Shown piece after piece: positions 33,829 through 44,579 of a DNA stretch of 64,000 bases. Position 1 is the first letter of the stretch. Every line of letters begins with the position of its first letter. The notes under the pieces are model-generated. The model worked only from the letters and a program-made list of their open reading frames with translations, did not search any database and had not been told where the DNA came from. The stretch comes from Gracilaria gracilis. Its lineage: Eukaryota; Rhodophyta; Florideophyceae; Gracilariales; Gracilariaceae. A program made the position numbers and the translations under genes. Where the stretch lies: the NCBI GenBank assembly GCA_030374805.1, contig JARGSG010000056.1:310001-374000 (forward strand), in the 5' to 3' direction.

Positions 33829-35285
33829 GTCTCCGGAGCGGCTGTCGCCCGTACTTACATCTTTCGGTGTCACTTCACCAATTGCCTGTCTGTACACAGC
33901 CAAAAGTAACACGTATTGCACGTCTACGATTGTTACGTTTCCCCGACACCCGTCTTCTCGTCAACTCCAACTCACCGAGTTGTCTTTCTCAGTGTGACCG
34001 CCCGATCGCCGCCGCGTCGCACCTTCGTCAACCACTTTCTCTGCGCTTACAGCATGACCATCGTCGACCGCTCCAACACCAACTGGACTCCCTGGCCGCA
34101 TGTCGCCGGCTTTCCGCAGAGGTTCTAAATCATCGGTGATGTCGCCGCCATCATGGGCGCCGCCGCTCTTCTCTTGAAAGCCCGTTCTTGTTGATGTAGG
34201 TGACAATATAAATTCTTTTCATTTGCGCATGTGTGCTTTTAATCTGCATTTTGGAACGTACTGACGTATGCAACAGTTGTATTCGCGATTTGCCTTTGTT
34301 TGTTGCAGCCAGTATTCCCACTACCATGAGCAAGGAGTGGCACGATGAAACTTTCAAGTCTTTCAGACTAAGTAACGCGAGGCCGCCGATCGGGTTGTAA
34401 TGAACCCAAGCATAGCATGAAGGAAAACGTAGACGTCGTATTGTCACCTCTTCTCAGCCTATACAGTGCTTTCAGTTGATACGTCTCTTTCATTCAACAC
34501 ATAATCTTGCTTCTGGCCTCTCTGTGGCTTCATTGGTACTAACAATGTTCCCGATCGGTTCCTTCGGGTGGCAAATGGAGCCTCCAGTGGATATGTTGGC
34601 ACCTATGTTTTTTACCTTCCTTAAGTACTGGGGTTTCGGCTTGAATGCCAAGTTTCACACATTCTTGTTTTACACGATTGTTCTGATTCTCAACGTGTTT
34701 GTCAGACAGAACATGGGTTTATTGGTGTGGTCTTTGTTCATTGCGGTCAAACATGCTCAAGTACTGGGGATGTTATAGATCCTCAGCTCCATCCCCAAAT
34801 CTGGGTACTACATTGACCCAAACAACACGCCAGCCTTCGTCAAACCCTTTTTGGTATCTACGTTTTATTAACGTATGCGATACACATCCTTTTGTTTTGT
34901 CGCGACATCCATGTGATACCATGTACTAAGTAACTACAAGCGTGTTCTGATTGATAACCGATGGTTCAGTAAACATATAAAGCTATGGTGAGAATGGAGG
35001 TTTTGCCTCCAAGACAATTCACATGCGAGAAAGGGGCGAGTATCGTGCACTCAAGCAATGGACTGCGTTGCCCTATTATTTGCAAATACCTTGTCAAATC
35101 CCAGGCTCACAGCTCCGGGATTCATTTTGTATAGGAGGCAACATGGTCGTACTAATTGTGTGGATATTTTGCTGGGGGTCGCTGGCTATTTCACGTTGAA
35201 GGTGCTTTACACGGTTCACAAGCCCAAGGGTTCGATGCTTCAAGAGTCTGAGATGGGTGTACCAACCGTACATGACTAGGACTTA
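33829..35285. other. Region without a convincing gene
   Basis: The frame at 34476-34778 has hydrophobic runs (FFTFLKYWGFGL, FLFYTIVLILNVF) but no family resemblance. The motif CTCAAGTACTGGGGWT-like recurs (near 34623 and 34757), as does MGLLVWSLFIAV-like coding, hinting at a short local duplication. Probably decayed cargo. Confidence 0.35.
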
Positions 35286-36950
35286 TTGGAATCCATGCAA
35301 GGACTGCAAAAAGGCACTGAGCATTGGTTTGAAGGCCACACCGATCAAGTCTATTTCTTACTTGGCAAGTGGTTGGCTGGCTCAATACCACCACCACGAT
35401 GTTCTGCTCAAAACTCTCTGTTTCCTAGTGAAAAGCCCGGGGCATTCTGCAGGGAACTCCACGGTTGTCGCGTGCGAGGCTGCTTTGAAACCAGGGTGGA
35501 GGAGCTTTACTTTTGCGAAATCCATCGATGCAGATATCAAGGTACAATCTGCAAGTAGTCCAGAATGGAAGGGGCCGATACTTGCCGAGATCAAGCTTGC
35601 ATCTTTTGTCTTTAATACGGAATTGTTCCCGTGCTACCGAGTAGTGGTCCAAGTGCTTATGAGAATCGTTCCTGTGGACACGATGGCTGTTCAGAGGTAT
35701 TTTTAGCTCCAACTGTACCTTTTTGTACGATACACTGTTGTCGTCTTGGTCTTCAATACGCTTGCAGTGACCCTGAATTTGTTAGATCGGCACATCTAGA
35801 TGGAGCTTCTCAGTTCTGTATAGAGCACAAGTGCTCTGTTCAAGAATGCCAGAAAAGCCGGGGCCTACGAAATGCTTTGCAGCAATACTGTGTACACCAC
35901 TACTGTATTGGATGGGATCGTATTTGTCAAGTAGTTGATTTTGCCATGCCAGAGTCAAGACTGTGTGCCAAGCATCGATGTGGAAACGTTCTAGATGGAC
36001 AACTTTGTGGTTCACGGAGAGACGATAAATCTCAGTTCTGCAATGCTCACACATGTCGCTATTGTCGTGAGAAGGGTCTGTCTTTGGATAAGCTCGTGGT
36101 AGATTATGCGCCTCGGAACGTTTGTAGTCGTCATCAATTAAGTGAGCACCTCATTTCAAATGGGGAGACTTGTAATGAAAGAGTTTGTTCCTCGAGCGCA
36201 AAGTAGTGCGTGAAGCACGAGAAAAGGGGCAGAAGCTTTGAGGAGCATCAGGCAATATCTGGAACGACAATGCAATGCGAAGTTACAACCTCTAAAGGTC
36301 GCAGGTGCAGGGCAACTAGGCCCTGCGATAAGGCACCATTCTACTGCGTGGCTCACAAAGCTCAGAAACCTGATTCCGAATCAGAATCGGAGTCAAAATT
36401 GGAATCAGAATCAGGAGATGAGTCTTATAAATCAGATGGAATGGAAAAAGCCTTCAAGATGAGTTCCTCAAGGATGTAGAGTCCGATGCAGAAACACTGG
36501 GTGCAGGCGATAAACTGCAACAGCTGCGAAATAATGATCCAGCTGTACTTGTGCTGGGGAAAGACACTGTCGGGACAATGTCGATAAATAGTTTCGTTAA
36601 TCCAGATAGCGAGGCACTCATTGATGAACCGAGTGTTGGAAGCCACGAGATTGGGAACAACACTGAACTGAACGAGCACGGTGTGAAACCTGCTTTGAGT
36701 ATGATCGACAGCGGTGTTCCTAACCAAGAACCTTCCTCTCATGTCAAATAAAAAGCCCTCAATGTTCGAGAGGCTGGGAAGATAGTCACTGCAAAAAAAA
36801 CTGGAGTCCGAACTGAGAAGCAAAGGTTTCACGCAAAATAGTGGTGCAGGGGATGTCAAAGCTAGAGGTGATGCAGTGGAAATGTCTCAGGATCACATTC
36901 TTGATGAAGCAGACATCTCCTCAACTGACTCAGAATCATCTGAATAGGAT
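35286..36950 (+). pseudogene. Cys/His-repeat N-terminal part of the ZNFX1-like pseudogene
   Basis: One frame (phase of 35286), broken by TAG at 35556-35558, a TAA near 35607 and TAG at 36204-36206, encodes at least seven spaced modules of the form aromatic/Leu-C-x2-H-x-C: YFCEIHRC, PFCTIHCC, QFCIEHKC, QYCVHHYC, RLCAKHRC, QFCNAHTC, and a degenerate FYCVAHK. Modules are about 25-45 residues apart. They probably bind zinc. An acidic Ser/Glu tract follows (SESESKLESESGDES), then a frame change near 36450 and more acidic linker (about 36480-36950). No Walker A motif is visible. Whether this part and the helicase were ever one protein is inference from same strand and continuity. Confidence 0.5.
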
Positions 36951-36962
36951 ATCGCTGATCAA

Positions 36963-38440
36963 ATGCGACATCTTCAAGATATTGTTGACATTGAGTCTGC
37001 TTCTGGGTCAGATTCAGATGTAGAAGATTCTGCAGTACCCGTGTTCCCAAACGTCCATCAAGATGAGAGCATATCTGCAGCTCCTGAGGACTGGCATTGG
37101 GACCTGCCTCTACTTGATCGATGGAGACATGTATTTTCTTTCCTTGACGCTGTTCTGGCAAGCATCTCTGCTGTGGCAGAGACTGCTGACAGCTACGTTG
37201 AATTTTCAAGGCGTGAGTTGTCCGAGGCTGCTGCTTACTCATTAAAGAGTGCACGAGGGATTGGTGCGACTGTGATTGGAGATACTCGACGTCTTCATGC
37301 CTTGAGAGCTTCAGAGCCGTTTGCCATGATTGTCGAGGAAGCATGTGAAGTTTTGGAACCCACACTTCTTTGCTTTCAGTACGCTCCCTTCGAAAGCTTG
37401 AACTAATTAGTGATCTCCGGCAACTCCCAGCGTACGTGCAACCATGCTGGTTCTCCGTGCAAGTTGCGAACCCTTTTATTAAGGTCTCACTTTTCGAAAG
37501 ATTGGTGCTAAATGATCCCTCCTCGTGCACAGTTCTTGACGTCCAACGTCGAATGCGACCAAACATATGTGATTTAACGCGTTGTGAGTACGAAGACATA
37601 GCATGTATCGAAGACTTTGAAACAACAATAACTCAATGAATTGGGGACAAGCTTAGGAACTTCCGATTTGTTCGACATCGTGCAAAATGGCAAGCGGAAG
37701 AAAGGAATTTATGGGTTGGAAAAGGTGCGGTCGTACCCGGTGTCAAGCCCAAAGTTTTCTTCTGGGATCTCCAAGCGAAAGAATGTAGGGCTGCAGTAGG
37801 GATTTCGAGATGAAATTATGGAGAAGCTAAAGCTTGTGTGGCTCTTGCGCATTGGCTTGTCTACAGCGGGGTACCACCAGAGTCTATCACCATCATAACC
37901 CCCTACAAGGGTCAAAAACGCACTATAACTCGAGGACTTAGGGATGTTTCATATGACAAAGTGAAGCGGATATTTGTCTTGACTGTGGACCGGTACCAAG
38001 GAGATGAAAATGACATTGTGATTTTGTCACTAGTTAGCACTCAACCCGGAAACCGATTTGTAGCGCTACGAAATCGGTTTGTTGTTTCTTTATCGCGCGT
38101 ACGGATTGGTTTGTACATTGTTGGCTCTTCGGAGGCCGTATCCAAGAACAGCAAGGGTGGTGAAGGGCCTGCTTATTGGTGTCGCCTTCTAAGAGATCTC
38201 AATGTCAGTAATGGGTTGAACAAAGATCCCGTTGAAGCTTCAGGAGCTATCGGCTCAAAACTCTCGATCTGTTGTCCACGGCACGATGAAATCAGTCGAG
38301 ATATAACGAGTGCAGAAGAATTTCCAATAGGAGCAAAGGACTTCAAGCATTTCTGTACTAAGCTCTGTGGTTTCACTTTGCCGTGGTGTGGTCACACTTG
38401 TGCACTTCCATGCCATTCACCGTTAGTAAGTAATGCATAG
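36963..38440 (+). pseudogene. ZNFX1-like superfamily 1 helicase (C-terminal helicase lobe)
   Basis: Pieces in two frames, with breaks near 37375 and 37640-37840, read as one UPF1/ZNFX1-type helicase: DWHWDLPLLDRWRHVF, ARGIGATVIGDTRRL, MIVEEACEVLEP (Walker B-like, 37327-37362), LISDLRQLPAYV, VSLFERLV, VQRRMRPNICDL, ITIITPYKGQKRTI, VDRYQGDENDIVILSLV (about 37987-38037), RNRFVVSLSRVRIGLYIVG (motif VI), then CCPRHDEISRDI and CGHTCALPCHS, the first NFX1-type finger. ZNFX1 proteins act on RNA in small-RNA and antiviral pathways. The ATP-binding Walker A region is absent, so this copy cannot be an active ATPase. Confidence 0.85.
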
Positions 38441-40557
38441 AAGTCAATGCTCTGCCGTAGTACCAAGGCCATGCTTGTCTCATAGCGAGGTTCCACTTCA
38501 CTGTCAAGAAGTAAGACTCAAAGTTTCGGATTCGATTAATTTGGCTGAAGGGTTATTGGGTTTTGTATGTGAAGTTCCTGTCTTGTATAATCGGCCGGAA
38601 TATTCTCATTCAGTTATGCTAAGATGTCGCAATTATCAGAGGGTTGAGTTGGGAGACGTTGAGCTGTGGGACTGCTCAGAACTAGTCGATGACTACGTTC
38701 ATCCGTCATGTGGCCACGAGCGAAAGAAACAGACTTGTCACAGACGTCGAATGTGGGAAAAGGAGCCGCCGGCATGTTATGTGCTTGTGACTCATGAACG
38801 ACCATGTGGTTGCAAAACCCGTATGACTTGCAAAGACAGCGTAGAAGAACTTGCTCTCGAAAACCCACCAACCTGTCTTGAACCGGTTGCCAAGCCGTGC
38901 CCTCGCTGCTCCCACGTATTGTCTTCTCGCTGTTATGAAGCAACGGCACTTCGAGAGTTCTGGTCCGAACAGGATGGTGAATCCATCTCAAGATCTCCAC
39001 CGATTGTTTTGCATGGCGTACAGTACGGGCCATCTGAAACAGAGCTTGGTAGATCCCATGCTATACGTGATGGAGAAGATTTTCCAGAGTGTCTTATCAA
39101 GACAAAGTATCGCAGGTCTTGTGGACATACTATTATGGTTCGGTGTGTGGATGCATTTCAACTAGCAAAAGATGCTTCTAAGGAGGGCTTATGTCACGAG
39201 CAAGTACTGCAAGTAAGTCCGTTATGTGGAGACGAGATCAAAACGGCTTGTCATTTCAAAGCGATAGTCAACAGTCAGCCTCCTTGCTTGTTTATCAGTC
39301 GCGTTGATGAGAGTGGTGACATGGAGACTATAGCTGACGAGAGTGTAATAGAAGATGCACCCCCGTTCAACCCGCGTGTAAATAAAGCAGGTGCTTTGTG
39401 TGGAGGCTCCTTTGTTGTTCAAAGGAAATGTGGGCACAAGACTAACAAGCTCTACTGCACTGAGTTGTATTCTCTCTTCCGAACAAAACGACTCCCACCC
39501 TGCAAAACCAAGGTGGATCTAAGAATTTCATGCAGACACTTCTTCTCTACAATGTGTCACCGTCAAGGAGAGCCGTATCCTGATTGTATGGAACCTGTTG
39601 AAGACGTGTTTCTGTATTGTCCATGTAAGCGGCTCCACAGCGGGCGGCCCGGTGTGTGTAGTGAGCTTCAACGGCTGCGAGCACTGGAAAGGCCCCAGTG
39701 TCCTGTTTTGATTAGTTGTAATCGTTCTCGCTGCTCACACGAAGTGGAAGTGCCATGTCATCTTGAGAAGCTAGTCACCTCTAAAATACCCGGGGGTCGA
39801 CTGACTGAAGCTGATCCTGTCGTGAAAGCTGGCCTCGGCTACTGTGATCCTGCTGTGGGAGTAAACCCGTGCACTGAACCAGTCACGTATAGGAGACTAT
39901 GTGGCCATGAAGAAGCAAATATTCCTTGCAGTCGCGCGTTTGAATGGGCGGCGGAACCTCAGATGGCACCACCATGTCGATTAATTGTGGAAACTGTTTC
40001 TCCACTCTGCCAGCATGCAGTTAAAATTGAGTGTTCTTTAGAAGGCGCCATCAGTCAAATAGTCCCATGGGATGATGCTCCTCCGTCAGGAATCACTGTG
40101 GCTTTCGATGGTCGAAATGAGTTCACAAGTCTTGTAGTGGTCGAAGGGAGAAAGGAACCAAATCGGGTATTCGATGTCCGGTTGCCCGAGTGCATGTGTA
40201 CTACGCGTCTTCAGAAGAAATGTGGACATGAAGAAGATGTGAAGTGTAGTAAGACATTTGCCGCACTAGAATCGCCTTGTGAACAAACGGAAGTGAGCAC
40301 CTGCGGTGATTGCGGACATGACGCAACCGTACACTGTCACAGACTTGGGAACGAATCTGCTCCTTACCTTTGTTGAAAAGATTTGTTTCATGTGCAACAT
40401 CAATTTTTCAAAGGTTGAGTGCTTTAGGAAGACGGCAAATTGTGCTCGGGAAGTTACTGAAAAGCTTCCTTGTGGACACGAAGTGAAATGGACCTGTGGT
40501 GAAAAGGATTCCCGACTAGGATTCGAGATTGAATCGTGCCTGTTTTGCACTCGGTAA
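38433..40557 (+). pseudogene. NFX1-type zinc-finger tail of the ZNFX1-like pseudogene
   Basis: A 647-codon open frame (38433-40376), continued after a frame change at 40306-40557, holds about 13 Cys-rich units of the form C-G-H-x(4-7)-C with preceding C/P pairs: SCGHERKKQTC, SCGHTIMVRC, KCGHKTNKLYC, RCSHEVEVPC, LCGHEEANIPC, LCQHAVKIEC, KCGHEEDVKC, DCGHDATVHC, PCGHEVKWTC. This is the NFX1-type array that follows the helicase in ZNFX1-like proteins. The 647-codon stretch is unusually intact compared with the rest of the gene. A frameshift at about 38435 separates it from the helicase lobe. Confidence 0.82.
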
Positions 40558-40668
40558 AGCTACCAAAGTGGGCTTGCTGATATGCAAGCGATCAATGTCA
40601 GAGACCCAAATTATGAGGGTTGATCTAAGGATGAAAAGAGAAGTAACGATTTATCTTCAGAAACCTGT

Positions 40669-41262
40669 GTGTTTGATAGTAAGTCACTGTTGCAGATCCT
40701 TATCAAACGAATTAAGAACCTACTGCCTTCAGTCAGCGTCACAGGTTTAGAAGAATTGGGATTAATCAACGAGGAATCGTTGAAATCAGCGTACAAGGAG
40801 ATGTTGGAAGGTCATATTGATCTATACACGAATGCTTTAAATAGTGGAGAGTTTTCTGCGGAGGACATTGAAGTACAGAAGCCACAGCAGCTGTCAGATG
40901 CTTCGAATACATACGACATGGTGTATATGGTTATTCCGGAGAAAGAATTTTCAGAGAAAGACTCAGCCATAAAATGCTTCTGAATAAGAGACTGTCAGTA
41001 CGGATATGGGGCAACAGTGACTGTTCTTTGTGAGGAAGCAATTGCTGCAGACTACACAAGAACTGAGTTCGTTGATGCTATGACAGTGAGTGTGGCGGCT
41101 GTTTTGAAGGTGAGGGGTTAAAGGATGTACCACCGTTTCGCCCGCCACAAGAGCAAGTGAACAGGAAGCGGCTTTCACAAAGTTTAAGGAGAGCCAGAAG
41201 AACGTTGCATGGGATGAAGATGCTTGGATACGATCACGTGCACCCCGTAGACAATGCATTTT
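40669..41262 (+). pseudogene. C-terminal remnant after the NFX1 array
   Basis: An open frame 40669-40983 (QILIKRIKNLLPSV, LINEESLKSAYKEML) and further coding-like text in other phases to about 41260 probably represent the decayed C-terminus of the same gene. No domain recognised. Confidence 0.35.
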
Positions 41263-41848
41263 GACGCGTGTATTGGATAGTTAGTGGACAACATTGACAA
41301 GTCCAAGCACCGAAGCCTTCTCGGGATGAACAATCGTAATGTGGCGAAAACGACCTTCACGGATAAAAGCCAGCCTGGCCTGCATTGCCCTCGCAGGTGA
41401 TTCAGACGGGGGATAGAATGATGTGTAGCACGCTCATTATCTGCGAGTCCTTGGTACTGTCCATGTTTTCAACTCTTGAAGTACACCTGGCAAGCTTTGT
41501 GGCGATACCTACCAAAGCACGGTGGCGACGAGGTCCAATTTTGCCTCTTCGCAGTCCTGCTTCGGTTAGCCATTGTGGATCAGTGAAGTCTAGATGGCCG
41601 TGCAGAAGGCCGGGCACGGTATTTCAGACCGAGCATAACCAGTAACCGTCTGCATTCCGCCCATGTCTTGTACATCAAGAGAATTACGACCTCGCTTCGG
41701 TATAATTACGGCGCTTCAATCCTTTTTTGAAAATTGAACTCCGGCATGGAGGCTGCATATGGGCCATGTTTTGGCACAGTACCAATTCATTGGAATAAAT
41801 TACGGCACAATTATGGCCGTAAATAGCCCAGAATCACTCTTCATAGGG
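41263..41848. other. Right subterminal region of the 17.7-kb element
   Basis: No gene. 41690-41848 holds GGCACAGTACC, TACGGCACAATTATGGCCGTAAAT and TATAATTACGGCGC-type units, the inverted counterparts of the left subterminal motifs. Confidence 0.5.
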
Positions 41849-42958
41849 TTGTGTGGAAGACGATTCTGAAGTGTTGGAGTCCTGTCTACCTTGGTCCGCC
41901 TGATTTCCTACACGTCTAACAAGGATCGAACTTCGTGTCCGCCGAATTGGCTGCCAACGCAACTGTGGATGGCGTGACAATACTCGAGGCGCCGATTGAG
42001 TCCCCCTCGACAATGTACCACGTCGAACGCTACCATGCACCTCTTCTTGCCGCGTACAGCAAGATACGCGATTCAATGTTTCGTTCTGAATCCAACGATG
42101 GATGTCTGCAAATTGCAGTTAAAAGCGTTAACGACACCATTGGACCAGAAGATCTTTGTCCTACACTGTTGGTGTTTGGTGCCCTGCCACGACCAGCAAA
42201 AAAGGGTTTTGCGGAAACGCAGCTACAGCGTGCATGAGCCATGGATGCGGCTACGAAGGCAGTACAGAAGAAACAGGCAGCGAGAAGAATTGCCTTTTGG
42301 CTGGGAGCATGACTATGGACCGAAACGTATTGAAGCTAATGCAGAGTTGCGAAAGCTCTCTGCGGGATCCCCGGTGTATGTCTATCGCGACAAAACTGAG
42401 AAATGGGAAAGACCATTCCCCTTCATTCAGATTGACGGTGAGAGTGTAGTCGTTCAGCTCTCTAAGGGTCGGAAGATTTTTCGATCTACTGTAGTGAAAC
42501 CAGTTGTCGGTTCCCAGCTTAGTGAAAGCTCTACAGTGCAGGAAAGAAGAAAGCCTGAAGCTATGGAAAAGGTAGCGGACGAGAAAGGAAAAGAACACAG
42601 TAGCTCAATTGGGAAAGAACAGTGTATGGTGATGTTTGGATCAACGAAGATCGTCATGGCGCCGTCAAGCGATGCGCATTTGTTTAAGGATGCTCTTGAG
42701 AAGGAACTGGAAGGATGAAAGAAGAATGCTACATTCAAGGTAGTGAAGTTTTCATCGATTTCGGAAGGCCACCGCATCTATGGTACTCGATATGTCGATG
42801 CGTACAAGACGATTAATGGAAACGAAGTGAAGAAGTCTCGACTTCTAGCTCAGAACTTTTCCGACTTTCAAGCTTCAACAATTTCTACCAAGGCTCCAAC
42901 CATCAGTAGACTTGGCCAATGTCCTACTGTGTGACTTGCGGCATGCCTCCCAGACTAC
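41849..42958 (+). pseudogene. pol: Copia integrase remainder and linker to reverse transcriptase
   Basis: Continues the integrase cut at 24138: VWKTILKCWSPVYLGPPDFLHV, then TAA 41917-41919 exactly where the second catalytic Asp is expected, then QGSNFVSAELAANA, ILEAPIESPSTMYHVERYHAPL (catalytic Glu present) and IGPEDLCPTLLVFGALPRPAKK. After a frame change near 42240 come AFGWEHDYG-like and FIQIDGESVVVQLSKGRKIFRSTVVKPV. A further frame change near 42715 leads to FSSISEGHRIYGTRYVDAYKT and TKAPTISRLGQ, the start of the copia reverse transcriptase. Confidence 0.85.
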
Positions 42959-44194
42959 ATGTCATACTTTCGTGACATATCACAGGCGTATGTACAGTCC
43001 GAAACTGCCCTTGAACGTAATATCTACTTACGTGCACCTGTAGAGATGAATCTGGATGATGACGAAGTACTGTTGGCCCTCAAGCCTCTCTATGGCATAC
43101 CGGAGAGCGGTCTGAATTGGTTCTTAACCTACCAGACGCACTATAAAGATTTGGTCTACATGAATGCAACAAAGGTAGATCCTTGTCTTCTGTATCGATG
43201 GAAAGGAAGTGACTTGGAAGGCGTAGATGCGCTTCAGGTAGACGATGCGTTCGGACATAGTTCTTTTGATTTCCTCAAGGAAGAACAAGAGCGATGCCAT
43301 TGCAAGTCCAAACCACGCAAACTCTTGCAGGCGAATGATAGTGGTGTATTCAACGACGTCTACATTTCAAAGGCCAAAGATGGAACGTACTCCATGATAC
43401 AGAGTGAGAAGCTTAAGTCCGTAACGCCCGTGACCAATGCAGAAGAATTCAAAAGTGTTCGCGCCTCAGCGCAGTATATTGGCAACTGTGTTCGTCCGGA
43501 CATATGCGCTGCTGTGCAACTGATTGCTACAGGTTCTGAAGGTCCATCTCAGGAGCAGATCAAGGCTCTCCAAACTGTCGTGAAGCACTGTCACGAAACT
43601 TTTGAAACAGGTCTTCGCTTTGTCCCTCTCGCATTAAGCTCGGTACGGCTCGTTCTGTACACAGACGCCTCTTTTGCAAATTCTGTTGACCTTAAGTCTC
43701 ACCTTAGTTTTGTACTTCTAATGGTGGAGAATAACGGGAACTCGAACATTGTGCATTATGGGAGCACGCGATGCAAACGAGTCACACGATCTGTGATGGC
43801 TGCGGAGATACATGCACTAGTATTCGGGTTTGATAATGCGTACATTGCGAAGGACATTTTATCTGAATTACTAGGTCGTACAGTCGATGTCGACGGCTAC
43901 GTAGATTCTCGGACATTGTTCAATGTCATTGCAACGAATGCAGGAACGCTGGAGGAACCTCTCCAGATTGATGTGTGTGCTCTTCGTGAGAGCCGCGAAA
44001 AGGGAGAATTAAGCAGTTTATTTTGGGTACGCAGCATTGCTAACATCGCTGATGCGCCTACGAAGGCGTGCCACTGGAAGGGACATGCGTTATGGAAAAT
44101 GATGCAGTGTAATGGGTTCAAAGTAAATGCAAAAGAATGGGTTGGCAAGTTCGAAGAACATTCTTCGAAAATGAAAAGGAGTGAGTGCAAATGA
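42959..44194 (+). pseudogene. pol: Copia reverse transcriptase and RNase H
   Basis: An open frame of 411 codons (42959 opens with a fitting upstream context, not with a proven start). RVT_2 landmarks: FRDISQAYVQSE, LALKPLYGIPESGLNW and the active site LQVDDA (Asp codons 43241-43246). The stretch after it is shorter than usual. RNase H: LVLYTDASFANS, HYGSTRCKRVTRSVMAAEIHAL, RTLFNVI, IANIADAPTKA. The stop TGA (44192-44194) lies a few bases inside the 3' LTR. This is the best preserved part of the element. Confidence 0.88.
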
Positions 44195-44579
44195 TCTAGA
44201 AGGGGAGCTACTGTGTGCAAGGATGTGTGGACGCGTATTGTGCAGGTGTACGGTGGAATTGGTGTGTAGGCTATACTTTGTTTGATGCAAATGCAATGCT
44301 AATAATGCAATGCGATCTATGCAAATGCGGTTATGGCATAGGCTTTGTTAAGAGTACAATGAAGTATTTATATAGATAGTAGAAGTGCCTTATAACTCTA
44401 TTGCGTAACATCATTAACAAATTCTACTACAACCTGAACAACTATTCTTCTACTGTACGTCCGCGCATCTGCTCCTGCCGTGCTACCCCACGTCTGCTTG
44501 TCCTTACGGACCTCAGTAGCGCATCATCCGGACTACCGCGCCTGCGCGCATTAGGTTCGAACCCCACAGCCGTTTGATG
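44186..44579 (+). repeat. 3' LTR of the copia element at 21646
   Basis: 394 bp starting TGCAAATG, preceded by a purine-rich tract (AAAATGAAAAGGAGTGAG, 44168-44185) that fits a polypurine tract. It ends ...CCGTTTGATG instead of a canonical CA. Followed by the duplicated GCCTT. Confidence 0.85.

Larger units (their letters stand above)
24139..41848. mobile_element. 17.7-kb CACTA-like (Tnp2) DNA transposon with helicase-like cargo
   Basis: Boundaries come from the interrupted copia integrase. The ends read CCCAGTAAGC... and ...TTCATAGGG, an inverted CCC/GGG with weak further similarity. Related subterminal motifs lie in opposite orientation on the two sides: CTGTGCCAAAATATGGCC near 24274 and the complement of CTGTGCCAAAACATGGCC near 41784, plus several TGTGCC/GGCACA and GGCCGTA-like units. 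Subterminal repeats are usual in En/Spm (CACTA) elements. Inside are a Tnp2-type transposase (+), a divergent minus-strand gene, unrecognised ORFs and a ZNFX1-like helicase pseudogene. It could instead be several nested insertions sharing one outer junction. Confidence 0.6.
21646..44579 (+). mobile_element. Ty1/copia LTR retrotransposon split by a 17.7-kb insertion
   Basis: LTRs at 21646-22035 and 44186-44579 bracket gag, protease, integrase, reverse transcriptase and RNase H in the Ty1/copia order. Removing 24139-41848 and one duplicate target leaves about 5.2 kb, a normal copia size. LTRs differ at about 29 of 390 positions by eye (about 92-93% identity), so it is much older than the gypsy copy. 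All coding parts have stops or frame changes. Confidence 0.92.

Noticed and set aside
33480-34139. Plus-strand ORFs opposite the basic minus-strand ORF
   Set aside because: Overlapping phases with no conserved features. They look like complements of the minus-strand frame, which is itself uncertain.
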